From Nostoc sp. NIES-4103 (GTDB lineage: Bacteria; Cyanobacteriota; Cyanobacteriia; Cyanobacteriales; Nostocaceae), in contig NZ_AP018288.1 in NCBI RefSeq assembly GCF_002368335.1, positions 1,357,551 to 1,421,550 on the forward strand: a DNA stretch of 64,000 bases, given 5' to 3'. Positions 1-13,700 of the stretch are shown here, one piece after another (within the stretch, counting starts at the first letter, position 1; every line of letters begins with the position of its first letter). A program made the position numbers and the translations under genes. The notes beneath the pieces are model-generated. The model had not been told where the DNA came from, did not search any database, and worked only from the letters and a program-made list of their open reading frames with translations.

Positions 1-19
1 AGATCGTGGGATAATTCCT

Positions 20-68
20 AACTTCTAACTCTCAACTTCTAACTCTCAACTTCTAACTCTCAACTCTC
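20..68. repeat. 14-bp tandem repeat at the left edge
   Basis: Three back-to-back copies of the 14-mer AACTTCTAACTCTC are followed by a partial copy. This is the short tandem repeat class common in Nostocales. It overlaps the 3' end of the decayed minus-strand gene at 53-232 and supplies that gene's stop codon. Confidence 0.85.
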
Positions 69-232
69 CATAAACTGGTTTTTTTGGACACGTGGTCTTG
101 TTGTACGCAAATTTCATTTCTGGCAGTTGCTAGTCGCATTACTCCTTGACGATGCACTTTTCCAGAAGTATCTATCAAGCTTTTAGGGAGAATAAAATTA
201 AATTCTGTTTGTAGTACGTTTTGATTATTCAT
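53..232 (-). pseudogene. N-terminal remnant of a phage-tail/contractile-injection-like protein
   Basis: A minus-strand reading frame of 59 codons starts at ATG 232 and ends at TAG 53-55. It contains the segments LQTEFNFILPKSLIDTSG and HRQGVMRLATARNEI. From memory these resemble the start of a tail-assembly-type protein encoded in cyanobacterial contractile injection (Pvc/Afp-like) loci, where the usual pattern is LPKGYVD..G..HR.G.MRLATA.DEI. The family protein is more than twice this length. Here the similarity stops after about residue 46 and the frame runs into the 14-bp tandem repeat, so the gene is truncated. No good ribosome binding site is visible. The sequence is clearly seen; the family assignment is recalled and unverified. 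Confidence 0.5.
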
Positions 233-300
233 ATTTTCTAAATATCTAGTGGTTTGCTTTTAAGTGAGGAACAAAACCCAAGACTCAAAATAATATTTGA

Positions 301-532
301 AGAAGAATTCAGAAGTCAGAATTCAGGAGTCAGAATCAATCAGTCGGCGATTCAGACCCGCAACTGATTGAAGACCACCCTCACGGGTTCGCCAGTTTCC
401 CATCTCGGCAAAGCCAAGATGGGAACTGGACTCACCAAATTTCAAGAGTGGAGGGGGTTTTAAACCCATTTATTCATCCGCCAGTCGCACAAAATTCATA
501 CTGAATTCTGACTCCTGACTCCTGAATTCTAT
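301..532. repeat. Inverted-repeat element with an internal 18-bp hairpin (MITE-like)
   Basis: The left arm at 318-336 (AGAATTCAGGAGTCAGAAT) is inverted at 505-530, where one extra heptamer is present. Between them lies a strong hairpin: 392-409 pairs with 413-429 around an AAA loop, with one mismatch and one bulge. A GGGTTTTAAACCC palindrome sits near 455-467. No convincing coding frame is present. The rest of 233-853 is AT-rich and holds the promoter of the gene at 854. A non-autonomous mobile element or structured-RNA repeat is likely, but no target duplication was identified. Confidence 0.5.
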
Positions 533-853
533 GCGATAAAAAAATATATGAAAAGTTTTTACTTCCTGCCTACTGTCTCCTGACTCCTGCCTCAAAAACC
601 TAGCTTTTGAAATTAACGCTAACGAAAACTGTCATATCATATTTTTTGACTAACAGAGAACTTTTTGAGGTATTAATTTTTATTTTATTCTCTTCATTCC
701 ACAAAAAATAAGTGATTCATGGTACAGTTATTTCACAGCAAATTCCCTTAGTAGAGGGATAACTGGCTATGCAAAAATCAGCGCAGCTATTCTGCTACTT
801 TCCTGTATTTGACTCAATTTAATCTGTAGAAATTACCTTTATGGAGGTATCAT

Positions 854-1174
854 ATGGTAACGACTGGTATTTCTCGTGAATCTGAAGCTGCTACCCCACA
901 AACTGAAGTAATTGTAAAATTGTTACTAAGTGGTGGACATCAGTATACTTTAATTCTAAAGTCTGATGCACCTCTGCTTCGCAGTTTATTAGGAACTATT
1001 TTGAGTCGAGTCCAAGGCACTGGAAGCCGAACTTTATTTCAGATTCCATTGGAAGCTGGACGAGTGTCCATATGTTTTTCCAGCGATGATTTAGTTGCTG
1101 TAACCACTGAACCACCAGTATTTGTGCGTCCCAATGATGACCAACTGCAAACTGAAGAGGTATCTGCTAGTTAG
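854..1174 (+). CDS. Small conserved-looking protein of unknown function
   Basis: 106 residues, with a good ribosome binding site (GGAGG at 842-846) before the ATG. No signal peptide or membrane helix is seen. The core reads VKLLLSGGHQYTLILKSD and later LFQIPLEAGRVSICFSSDDL, a mixed alpha/beta pattern. From memory this resembles the N-terminal region that precedes prolyl-hydroxylase-type 2OG-Fe(II) oxygenase domains in some cyanobacterial proteins found near secretion genes. The oxygenase domain itself is absent. The gene lies 587 bp upstream of the giant RHS gene on the same strand, so a role with that protein is possible but unproven. Real gene: likely. Function: unknown. Confidence 0.7.
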   Translation: MVTTGISRESEAATPQTEVIVKLLLSGGHQYTLILKSDAPLLRSLLGTILSRVQGTGSRTLFQIPLEAGRVSICFSSDDLVAVTTEPPVFVRPNDDQLQTEEVSAS

Positions 1175-1761
1175 CAACAATAAATTCTGAAGTAGTTGTA
1201 TCTCAGTTGATGTGCAACTATCCAAAGATACGAAAATCCCATCTTATGCTGATAGTGCAAGATTAATTAATTTATCTTTGTGATTTGCACATCTATCGAA
1301 AGAAATAAAATATTTTATTGTTAAATAAACTACAAAGTGGCTGTTTATGTATTAAATAATACCAACAAACTAAGTAATTTATTAGTTTGAATTGTCAACA
1401 AAAAATATTGAAGTCTTAATTTAATCTTAATCTTAGTCAATTAATATACCATTTGATTATGTCTAACAAATGAATTTTAGGTCATTCATCTAAAATGAAA
1501 TAATTTCATTTCGGCGCATTAATACTTGTTGCATAGAGTAGTAATTTTATATACTATGCATTCTCAGCATTTCCAAGAAGTATTATTTTTTGGAGATGCT
1601 TGAACTTGTTTAATATTTTTAGCTTTCAAATCAACCAAATCTTTCTATTAATCTCATGTCTAATTCTGATTGTAGAAGTGATGATTGAGATTATTCAAGA
1701 AAGTTGAAAGAGTAAATTTTGATATCAAAAATATTCAAAGATAAAAGGAATTAAATTTATT
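1175..1761 (+). promoter_or_regulatory. AT-rich 587-bp leader of the giant gene
   Basis: There is no reading frame of note and no repeat family shared with the rest of the window. The region is strongly AT-rich and must carry the promoter of the 20.9-kb gene if that gene is transcribed separately. AAAGGA at about 1744-1749 precedes ATG 1762 and may be its ribosome binding site. No operator could be recognised. Confidence 0.35.
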
Positions 1762-4700
1762 ATGACTACTATAGAAAATGGTTTTACCCCTATCTTGGAT
1801 TCAAATGGAATCAGCACAGGCGTTTTTATTGTTTCACAACCGATTGATCAGCTGACTCCACTAGACTTCAAGCTGAGTAGTTATGACGCTAGTTTCATTA
1901 GCGAATTTGGTGTTTTCAAAGTAGATGATGATCTAGGGAGTATTCAAGGAGTCAAACCGGGAGATCCAAATTATGCTGTGCTAGCACTCAGCAATGCTAA
2001 CCGCCAGTCGCTGTTATCAAGTTCCCAGCCTGTAGGAACAGTGTATGAGAACTACAATACCAAAGGTGGAGAGCGTTTGGTGTTTTACATAGCACCAAAT
2101 AGCACTGCTGGCATAGTGCAAAATCAAAACCCGGAAAACGCAACTGAGATTACTTCATTATTCTTCTCGACAACGCTAGCGAACCCCGACAACATAAACC
2201 ACGTAAAACTTGAAACCCTAGGCGGTGGAATCACCCAGTTAGCCTGGGAAGACTGGCTAGAAGGAGGCGATCGCGACTTTAACGATATGGTAATCCAGGT
2301 ACAGGTGGATCATGGTAGCTTTGAAGATACATCCATACTACCTGTCGGGGAAACAGCACAAACCAGTGCTGACCTAGCCACCACTGCATTGCAGGTACAA
2401 CCTAATTCTCAATCGAAGTTTGCGATCGTTGCCGAAGGGACACTGACAATCAATCAAGGTGGAGACTTTGATGGTTTACCACTTGATCCTAGTGATGATG
2501 CCCTTATCCATGCAGCTCAAGGTTTTACTCTCAATAATACCCCTGTTCTACCCGTCCAACGAGACAGCAATGGCGACCCGATTCTAGGAGAGTCTGGTAA
2601 ACCTCTACTGGTGGATCATGCACTCACCGTGGCTGAGGGATACCAGTACAGTAACGCCAATAACAATCCCTATGAGAATCTGTTACCTCCCCAGGTTGTC
2701 GAATCCCCAGTGGTGGATGTCCCAGCTTATACAAGCTTGAAACAGCAAGAACTCAACCGTCGAGTGCCTGAAGGTACGCCAACTCTTGTCTTTGATGCCG
2801 CAGTTAACCCAATTAACAACGCTAGCGATTGGAACCTGAAATTTCCTCCCCCCGTGACTGGTACTCAACCCCAGGTAGTGCAAGTGATCAACGGAGGTCT
2901 GACGATTCCCGACGGTATTGATTTGAGTAACTACGTCATTATCGTCGAACAGGGTGATATCAACTTCAACGCTAGTGGAAATGATTTCACAAATGTCATG
3001 TTGGTTGCCAACAACGGCAACATCAATTTAGGCGCTGTGCAATCCAGCGATTTGGCTGTGTTTGCCTCTGGCTTCATTAACATGAATAATCAGGCCCGCT
3101 TTGGTGACTTCACCTTGTTGGCAACAGGTAGCAACAACAGTAGCATCAGCTTTAATGGTGCAACAACGAGTACACAAACCAGTAATCTGCGGATCATTTC
3201 TCAGGGTAATATCCAATTTAACAGCTCCTCCGAGACTCGTGGAGCTTTGCAAAGCGTAGGAAATACCATCTTTGATGGGCAATCAACCTTATATGGGACT
3301 ATTGAAGCAAAAGGCAACATTATCTTCAATAGTCTGGCAACAGTAATCTATGCAACGATCGCCTCTCCAGACACAACCCCACCAAATATTACTGCTGATT
3401 TAGCCAGAGATACAGCCCCTGGCGGAACAACTAACAGCGATCGCATCACCTTTGACCCGACAATCACAGGTCAAGTCAGCGATAGCTGCACCGTTGTTGA
3501 GTTCAAAGCTGGATTAGACGATACCCCTAGCAGTAACTATATAGATGTACTGCCAGATTTATCTGGTGATGGCAGTTTCACCTTCAGTCGCGATCGCCTC
3601 GAGGAAATCTACGGTGCAACCCTTGTAGATGGAATTCATACTTTACACTTACAAGCACTAGATCAATACAACAATCTTGCCACCTTAGACTTTACCTTTA
3701 CCCTAGATACAACATTAAGTGTATTACTGAGCCTAGACCCAGCCTTCGATACAGCACCCTTAGGAGATAATCAAACAACATTATCTGTTGTGGCGATCGC
3801 TGGACAAACCGAGCCAGGAGTAACATTAACCTTATCTACAAATGCAACAACCACAGCCAATACTGACGGTCAGTTTGTCTTTGAAAACGTCGAACTGGTG
3901 CTAGGGGATAACCTCTTACAAGTACAGGGGATTGATGTTGCAGGTAATCAAACCACCACTGACCTCACCATTACACGTCTATCGCCTCCCAATCAACCAC
4001 CTACCATCGCAGACATCACCAAGGCGGTAAACGAAGACACCGTTTTGACCTTCAGTGCTACCGACTTTATTAATGCCTTTAGTGACACTAATGGCGATAG
4101 TCTCAGCCAAATTCGCATCACTAACTTACCCAGCAACGGTTTGTTGCAACTCAATGGAGTAAATGTTGTTCCAGGACAGGAAATCCTCGCCAATGAAATC
4201 AGCAACCTCACCTTTACCCCTACCCCCAACTTCAATGGCACAGTCAGCTTCAACTGGAATGCCGCTGATGGCATCACCTATGCCAGTACCGATGCAGCGC
4301 TGACCATCACCATCAACCCAGTCAATGATGCCCCCACAGATCTTGTTCTTGATCCCACAGTCATCTTAGAGAACGTTCCTAATAATACCAAGATTGGTGA
4401 CTTTAGCACCACTGACCCCGATGTAGGCGACAGCTTCACCTATAGCCTAGTAACTGGTACAGGAAGCACCGACAACGCGGCATTCACAATTGTTGATAAT
4501 CAACTTTATATCAACACATCTCCTGACTTTGAAACCAAGTCTGATTATAGTGTGCGTGTCAGAACCACAGACCAAAGTGGTTTAAGCTTTGAACAGATAT
4601 TTGCCATCAACGTCACCAACGTTAACGAAGCACCTACAGCCTTAACATTAAGTAGCAATACAATCGCCGAGAACGTCGCTAGCAACTCATTAATTGGCAC

Positions 4701-7700
4701 ATTCAGCACCACCGACCCCGATATTAGCGATCGCTTCACATACAGCTTAGTAGCGGGAACCGGAGATGATGACAACACTGCATTCACAATTATTGATAAT
4801 GAGCTTCGCATCAGTTCACCTCCTGACTTTGAAACCAAATCTGCTTATAGTGTGCGTGTGAGAACCACAGACCAAGGTGGTTTAAGCTTTGAGCAGGTAT
4901 TTGCCATTAACATTACTAACGTTAACGAAGCACCAAGATTTACCAGTACAGCAGTCACAAGCGCAGATACTGGTACAGCATATACTTACACCATTACCAC
5001 CACCGACCCTGATAGTGGAGATACTCGCGTTCTCAGTGCGCCAACTCTTCCTTCCTGGCTGACATTTACAGATAACGGCGATGGGACTGCAATTCTCAGT
5101 GGGACTCCTACCGCCAGTGCTGCTGGCGCTAATCAAGTTGTACTGCAAGCAACCGATGCAGGTGGACTCAACGCCAATCAATCCTTCACCATCACAGTTA
5201 TACCAAGTAACTTAGCTCCCACAGCTTTATCCCTCACCCCTGCTAATGTCAATGAAAATGTACCTATTAATACAAAAGTAGGTACATTCAGTACTGTTGA
5301 CCCCAACACCGGCGACACCTTCACCTACAGCTTAGTAACTGGGACAGGAAGCACAGATAATAGTGCCTTTACTATTGTGGGTGATGAATTGCGTCTATTG
5401 GTGAGTCCTGACTACGAAACCAAGGATTCCTACAGTATTCGCGTCAAGACCACCGACCAAGGAGGACTCAGCTTTGAAAGTCCTTTGATCATCACAATTA
5501 ACGACATTAAAAACGAAAATCCCCCCAGTGATATCCAACTCAGCAACAATTTAGTAGCAGAAAATAGTCCTAACCTCACCATCATTGGGGAACTGTCTAC
5601 CACTGAATTGGATGTGGGGCAAACTCACACCTACACTCTACTTGATGATGCTGATGGACGTTTTACCCTGTTTAATGGCAAGCAGTTGGCAGTAGCAAAC
5701 GGGAATCTCCTGGATTATGAAACCAACACTAGTCATACAATCCGCATCCGCACAACCGATAATGGGATTCCCAATCTCAGCTTAGAAAAAGACTTCACCA
5801 TAAACGTCGGTAACGTTAATGAAGCTCCCATCTTTACTAGTAACCCTGACCCTAGCAACCCACAACAAAGTGGAGATGTCAATACCCTTTATCAATACAA
5901 CGTCACTACCTCTGACCCAGAGAATCACAATCGTACCCTAAAAGCTGTCCTGGCTAACTCTGCCAACCCTTCCGCGCCTCTACCTTTACCCAGTTGGCTG
6001 ACCTTTACAGATAATGGCGATGGTACTGGCGTGTTAAGCGGGACTCCTGGCGTAGGAGATGCAGGTCTTTACACCGTCATCCTCACAGCCACAGATAATC
6101 CTAATCCGGCGTTAGCACCAGGGTCTTTAAGTTCCACCCAGACAGTATTTGTCGGTACTAATATAATTTTGCGGGAGCAAAGCAATTTTAGCCCCAACCT
6201 CGCTACCACCTTTACCATTCCTGAAACTCCCTCCACCCTCAGTTTTAAAGTTCAACCTGTTACTCCTGCAACTAATATTTTTGACTCTACAGACCCAAAT
6301 TCCATTAATGATGCCTTGGAAGTAGAGTTGTTGGATACTAACGGTAACTCCTTGGTACATACCTTTGCAGCCAATAAAACCTCATTCTTCAACCTCACAG
6401 AAGGTGAACCAGTAGGGTTAGGAGTGGGAACTACCTACGATGCAGCTACAGGGGTAGTAACTCTGAATTTGGCGGGGATTAATCCCACCCAGGCTAATTT
6501 GCGCTTCCGTTTAGTAAATAATGATACTGATACTGCTAGTGCAGTTCTCATTAGTAATATTGCGATCGCCCCTGCACCACTTGGAACTCTACCACCAGCG
6601 CAAAGCACCTTCGCCGACTTGACCAGATTGAGTCAGTCGGTCAATTTTAATCAAGTGACAAATGTTACCCCAAGCATTGCTCCTCAGTACGGGAAAACCA
6701 CATTTGATGGCAAAGCCGGACTGTTGTATGCAGATGTGGCACTCAAGAATATTGGCAGTTACGCCATTAATGGTTCTCTGCTATTGGCAGTCAAAAACAT
6801 TAGTGACCCAACCGTGCAACTGCGTGATCCTGATGGTTTAACCCCCGATGGTCTGCCTTACTATGACTTCAGCCAATTGGTAGCAGATGGCAAGCTAGAC
6901 CCCACAGAGTTATCAGCAGTTGGCAGTTTAGTTTTTTACAACCCCAATCAAGTACAGTTTACTTACAAACTAGAAGTACTAGCAGTATTGAATCACAATC
7001 CGGTGATTGTGACTGCACCAGTTAACGAAGCGATCGCTTCTCTGCCTTATGAGTATGATGTTAATGCCACAGATGCAGACAGCGATACCCTCACCTACAA
7101 GCTGTTAACTGCCCCCAATGGCATGACCATCAATGCTGAAAGTGGGTTGATTACTTGGACACCAAATACAACTAACCTTGGGAACCAGCAAATCAAAGTA
7201 GAAGTTAGCGATGGTCGCGGTGGTATTGCCCAACAAGATTACACCCTTTCAGTAATCACCAGTCCACCCAACCGTCCACCCATCTTCACCTCCTTCCCAG
7301 AGGTAGATGCCTACATCAACAAACTCTATAGCTACGATGCCAACGCCGTTGATCCAGACCAAGACCCCATCAATTTTAGCTTGATTATTGGCCCCAATGG
7401 CATGACAGTCAATCCTGACACAGGTTTAGTGCAATGGACTCCACCTGCTGCACTAGTGCTTGGGGATACAGTCTTAGGAAGGATTGGCATTACAGGCGAA
7501 AAAGATGAATTTACCTTCAGTGGCAGTGCTGGAGAACGGATTTACTTTGACCCCTTGCAATACTCTGGCGATTACTATCGATGGAATTTCTCAGTCTACA
7601 GTCCTAGTGGGCAGCAGGTTCTCAACACAGACCTCAGAGACAACAGTCTCATCACCCTGCAAGAAAACGGTAACTACCGTGTTGTTGTAGACACCACTGG

Positions 7701-10700
7701 GGATTTTGTCGGCACGTATGGCTTCAGTACAATTAACCTGGGTCTTGTGTCTGTAGTTCCCTTTGATACAGTGATTCAGGGTAAACTAACTCCAGGTAGC
7801 CAAGATGACACTTACCGTTTCCGAGGCGCTCAAGGACAAAAATTGTTCTTCGATAGAATCAGCGCCAGTGGGAATTTAGATTGGGTGCTGTATAACGAGG
7901 ATAATCAAGTTGTTACCTCTAGCAGTTTCAGCGACTTAGAGCTATACCTGCCAAAAGATGGTGAGTATACCCTAGCACTACGGGGCAGGGAAGCACTCAC
8001 CAGCCAAGTAGACTATTCCTTTGAAATCATCACCCCCGATGAAATTACCCAACCCATGAGTTTGGGTAGCATTAATACACCCAATGTTGTCTCTGGGGAA
8101 ATTACAGAAAAAGGTGAAGAAGATTTCTACACCTTTACAGGTAGTGCGGGACAGCGGATTTATTTTGACCGCCTCTTCCAAAATCCCACCGCAAGCTACG
8201 CACTGAATGCTAGGATATACAACCCCACCGGGCAGGAAATTCTAGAACGTAACTTCCAGTATGGCGATGATCCAGAACCGATCATCCTGAATGAAAATGG
8301 CACTTATCGAGTCAGGATTGATGCTTCCGGTGAGAACACAGGAACTTACAGCTTTAGCATTTTAGATTTAGGCTTGGCAACAGCCATTAACCTAGATACC
8401 ACCTACACAAATACTCTTGACCCTGGTCAGGAAACCCATCTCTACAGCTTCACGGGTGCAGCAGGTCAGCGGTTGTTCTTGGATAGACTCAGCAACTCTG
8501 GCACCGCCAACTGGACTGTTTATGATTCTGGTAACAATATCCTCAGCAGCCAGAATTTAGCTTATGACATGGAGGTAGTCTTATCTAGGGCAGATACTTA
8601 CACTCTGGCGATTCGTGGTAACAATAATACCAATGCAGTAAATTACAGTTTCCGGCTGATTACCCCAGACACAATTACCAGCGCCTTAACACTCGACTCT
8701 GCCGTAGTCACAACCATCAGTGAGAAAGGTGAGCGTGATGTATATACCTTTACTGGAACTAAAGGACAACGGCTGTTTTTAGATACCTTAGCCCAAACAA
8801 GTAATACTCGTGCCACATTGACCAGCCCATCAGGAGTTAATGTCATTAATGACAGGCCAATGTACAACGATACTTGGTATGACCCAGTGATATTACTAGA
8901 AGATGGTGTCTACGGTTTGGCAATTGATGGTTATGAAGAGTCAACAGACAGCTATGGTTTCCGTTTGGTAGATGTGACCGCTGCACCCAATTTAGCAGCA
9001 GAAACCTTGACAACAGGAACAATTAACCCTGCTAACGCCATCCTGTTTTATCAATTTACAGGAAATACAGGCGATCGCGTCTACTTTGATAGTCAGGCAA
9101 CTGTTGCCAATACTAACTGGCATCTCTACAGCCCAGATAACCGGGAACTCTATGAAACCGGATTGAGTAACGACTTTGAATATCTTCTACCTGGGGCGGG
9201 AACATACTATTTAATGCTGCGTGGCGAAAATGCCACCGCTACCAACTACAGCATCCAACTGGTAACAACTACATCTCCAGGTATTGCCTACACACTCGAC
9301 ACCCTGACCACAGGCAATATCAGCAAGCTGGGTGAACAGGATACTTATAGCTTCGATGGCACAGCCGGACAGGTCTTGTATTTTGACCCACAATCTGGTA
9401 TCAGCAATATCACCGCCAAAATCTACTCACCCAAAGGAGTATTGATTTTTGACGGTAACACCAGCAGCGACAGTCCCAATATCACGCTGTTGGAAACAGG
9501 TAGTTATCAGATTGTTTTCGATGGTTACACCGATACAACTGGCGCTTATAGCTTCCGGGTAGCCACAGTTGCGGCTCAAAGCGCCCTCACCCTTGGTTCT
9601 GCCTTCACTGGCAGTTTAGCAGTTGGTGAAACCAAACTCTACACCATCAATGGCAGCAAAGGACAACAGCTAACATTCGATAGTTTAGCCGCCGTATCAG
9701 GAGCAGACTGGGTATTATATGCACCCAGTACACAACCGACAACAGGCACAACCGTCTTGGGGTCAGCTGGTTTAGGTTCTGACTTTAGCCGCCTCCTTCC
9801 CAGCGATGGCACGTATATATTGGCACTGCGTAACACTTCTGCCAGCGCCGTGAACTTCAATGTGCAAGTGAATAGCACGGCTCCCAGTGCCGTTGTTAAC
9901 AGTGGGCTTGGTGTTTTGTATAACAGTACTCTGTCCGTAGGTGGCGAAGTTGATGAATATACCTTCACTGCCAAAGCGGGTACTTTGGTATTTTTGGATG
10001 GTCAGGGGAATGATTCGCAAAAGCGGGTGAGACTTTATAACCCCTCTGGCACTGAAGTCTTCAGTAATGCTGATAATCAAGTAGATTATGGCCCTTATCT
10101 ACTCCAAGAGTCAGGCACTTACAAAATTCAAGCTTATGGTAGTGCCACCACCACAGGTGCATATAAGTTTCAGTTGCTGGACTTAGAAGCAGCATCTGCC
10201 TTGAGCTTGAATACAGTTACAAATGTAGCACTGGCAGCTAAGGAAACCAAAGCTTATAAGTTTACAGGCGTAGTCGGTCAAAAGATTTGGTTTGATGCCC
10301 TCAATACTGCCAACCCCAGTGTCACGGCTCGCCTTTACAATCCTAATGGTTATTTGCTCTACACCCAAACTGATTTGCGAAATGATATTGGGTTGCAGAC
10401 TTTAAACCAGAGTGGTACATACTATCTAGTTCTATCCTCAGATAATACAGCCGCTACAACTGCCAGTTTGAGAGTGCTAGATAATACAGCAGCTACAGCT
10501 TTGACGCTGGATACTGAGATTTCTAGTAACTTTGGCACAAACAAAAACGAAGCCATTTTATACAAGTTTACTGGTACTCAAGGCGATCGCCTCTACTTTG
10601 ACCGCACAGATGGCTCCTACTATAACTTCTGGCGGCTGCAAACTCCTGATGGAGCCGAATTGCAAACCCAGCGTTTAGACCGTGATATCGAGTTAGTATT

Positions 10701-13700
10701 GCCTAGCAGTGGTGAATACATCCTCAGTCTCTACTCCTATGGAGACAGCAGCAGCACCTATGCATTCAAAGTTGTCACCCCAACACCGACAACAACCGCC
10801 TACACCATTGGCAGTACTGTATCTGGCACCATTGGCGAAGCAGGAGAACAGGACACATATACATTTACAGGTACAGCAGGACAGCGGTTGTGGTTTGACA
10901 GTTTGTTTGCCGCTGACGGTCGGATTCAAGGAAAATTATACAGCCCGACTGGAGTTGAACTGTGGAATAATGCCTTGAGTAGCGATCGCGAGTTTATAAC
11001 CTTAACTGAAACAGGAACTTACCGCTTCGTTGTTGATGCCAGTGAAGAATTTACAGGTAACTACAGTTTCCGATTCCTTGACCAAGCCGCAGCAACCGCC
11101 ACAACTCTAGACACACCCATCACTGGGGACTTTGGTACTAGTCAGCGTGAAGCCCGCATCTACACTTTCACAGGTACTCAGGGGCAAACTATCTACTTTG
11201 ATAGCGACAACAGCGACTACTACAACTTGTATTACTTGTACGCCCCAGGCACTCCAGATGGTCAGCGACTGTTCGCTCAACGCCTTTCCTCTGACCAAGA
11301 AGGAGCTTCGACAGTACTGCCAACAACTGGCAATTATACCCTTGTCTTTGCTGGCTTTGGCGGCACAGACAACACCTATAACCTCCAGATGGTAACGCCA
11401 ACTTTTGTTACCACAGCCTTGACACTGGGTAGCACAATTAACGGTACTATTGGCGAAGCAGGTGAACAAGATACTTACACCTTTACAGGTAGCAAGGGAC
11501 AGCAACTTTGGTTTGACAGCTTGCTTTATTCCGACTACCGCATTCGAGCTACCTTATACACCCCCAGCGGCAAAACTACCACTTGGAATAATTTCTTGAT
11601 TAGAGATGACCAAGAAATTACAGTTTTAGATGAAGCCGGAACTTATCGCTTCGTCATCGATAGCGATAATGATTTCACCGGCAACTACAGCTTCCGAATT
11701 TTAGATACAGCATCCGCCACACCTATTAACTTAGACACAGATATCACAGGTAATTTTGGCACTACTCAAAGAGAAGCCAAAACCTACAGCTTTACAGGCA
11801 CAAAAGGGCAGAAGCTCTACTTTAATAGCGATAACAGCGATTACTACAACTATTACAACCTTTACAACACCAACGGTAAGAGACTGTTTTCTCAACACCT
11901 GTCTTATGACTATGAAGGTGCAGCAGCAACTTTACCAGACGATGGCAAGTACACCTTGGTGGTAGCTGGCTATGAACGACCTGATAACGACTTTAATCTG
12001 CGGATAGTAACGCCAACATTTGTCACTACCCCCTACACAATTGGTAGCACCGTTAGCAGTTCCATTACCGAAGCAGGCGAGCAAGATATTTACACCTTCA
12101 CAGGTAGCAAAGGACAGCAACTGTGGTTTGACAGTTTGCTTTACTCTGACTACCGCATTCGAGTCAAGCTTTACGACACCAACGGCGATGAAGTATTTAA
12201 TCAGTATGTCAGGGATGACCGCGAACCTGTAACCCTGGCAGAACAAGGGACTTACAAATTGGTGATTGATGGCGATGATGACTTTACTGGGGCTTACAGT
12301 TTCCGGTTGTTAGATTTTGCTACTGCACCGATCCTCACTTTAGATACTCCAGTCACGGGCAACTTTGGCACCAGCCAACGAGAAGCTTTAATTTACCGCT
12401 TTAATGGCATCCAAGGGCAACATATTTACTTTGACCGTACAGAAGGTGACTTTAACAACTACTACTACCTCTACAGTCCTAATGGTCAACGTCTTTTCAG
12501 TCAATATTTTGACCGCGACCAAGAACTGGATCTGCCCGGAAATGGACAATATACCCTGGTTTTCTCTGGCAATGACCGATCTAATAACAACTTTGGCATC
12601 ACAGTAGTAACTCCCCAACCCACCACTACAGCGTTAACTCTGGGAACTAAAGTCACAAATAGTATCAGTGAAGCAGGAGAACAAGACACTTACACCTTTA
12701 CTGGTGCAGTGGGACAAAAACTGTTCTTTGATGGCTTGACAGGTAATGTAAATTTGAGGGCACGTCTGTATGGCCCCAGTGATGACTTACTTGTTGACAG
12801 AGACACAAACAGTGATTGGCCGTTAGTAACTTTGTTTGAGTCAGGCAATTATCGTTTGGTTGTGGATGGCTATGATAACATCACAGGCAACTATAGCTTT
12901 ACCCTCAGTGATTTAGCTAAAGTCCAGCCTCTGACCTTTGGCACTTTAGTAACGAACACACTCGACCCTGGTAACAGCGTTGCACTGTACCGCTTTGATG
13001 GTACTCCCGGTAAGATAATCAGCTTTGACTTGAGTGCTGCTAGCTGGACGGGTGCTAACTGGGTTCTCTATGACCCCACTGGTAGAGCTGTGGAAACACC
13101 AGCTGCTAGTAGCCCTGATTTTACCACCGGATTATCTGCGGCAGGTTCTTACACTTTGGCGATCGCAGGTAACAGTGTAACTTCAGTGCCCTACTCATTC
13201 CAAGTGAATGATGTCTCCGTTGCACCAATCACCAGCAGTGGTCTGGGAGTTGTTCGCCAAGGCACACTGGCAGCAGGAACAGTAGATGAATATACTTTCA
13301 CTGCCAATGCTGGAACATTAGTTCTTTTGGATAGTTTGAATGACAGTAATTCGCTGATTCGCGCTAGGTTGTTAAATCCAGATGGCACTTATGTTTTTAG
13401 CGATCATGACAGTCGTTACGATCGCGGCCCTATACTTCTAGAACAAACTGGCACTTACAAACTACAAATTTTTGGTTACTACACTACCAGCAGTGGTGCT
13501 TATAAATTCAATTTGCTGGAATTACCCAAGCGTTTGGGAGGCCCCGGTGTCAACTACCTGGAACTTGGCAGCCCTGTTTCTGGCAGTTTAACTGGGCTGG
13601 AAGATAAAGTTTATACTTTTCAAGCTACCAAAGGTATGCGAGTCATGTTCAATGGCATGACTGGTGATAATGTCGCCGCGACTCTCTACAATTCCAGTGG

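Noticed and set aside
10693..12689. Many 60-130-codon frames on both strands in the PPC region
   Set aside because: They overlap the intact giant gene and arise from its repeated codons.
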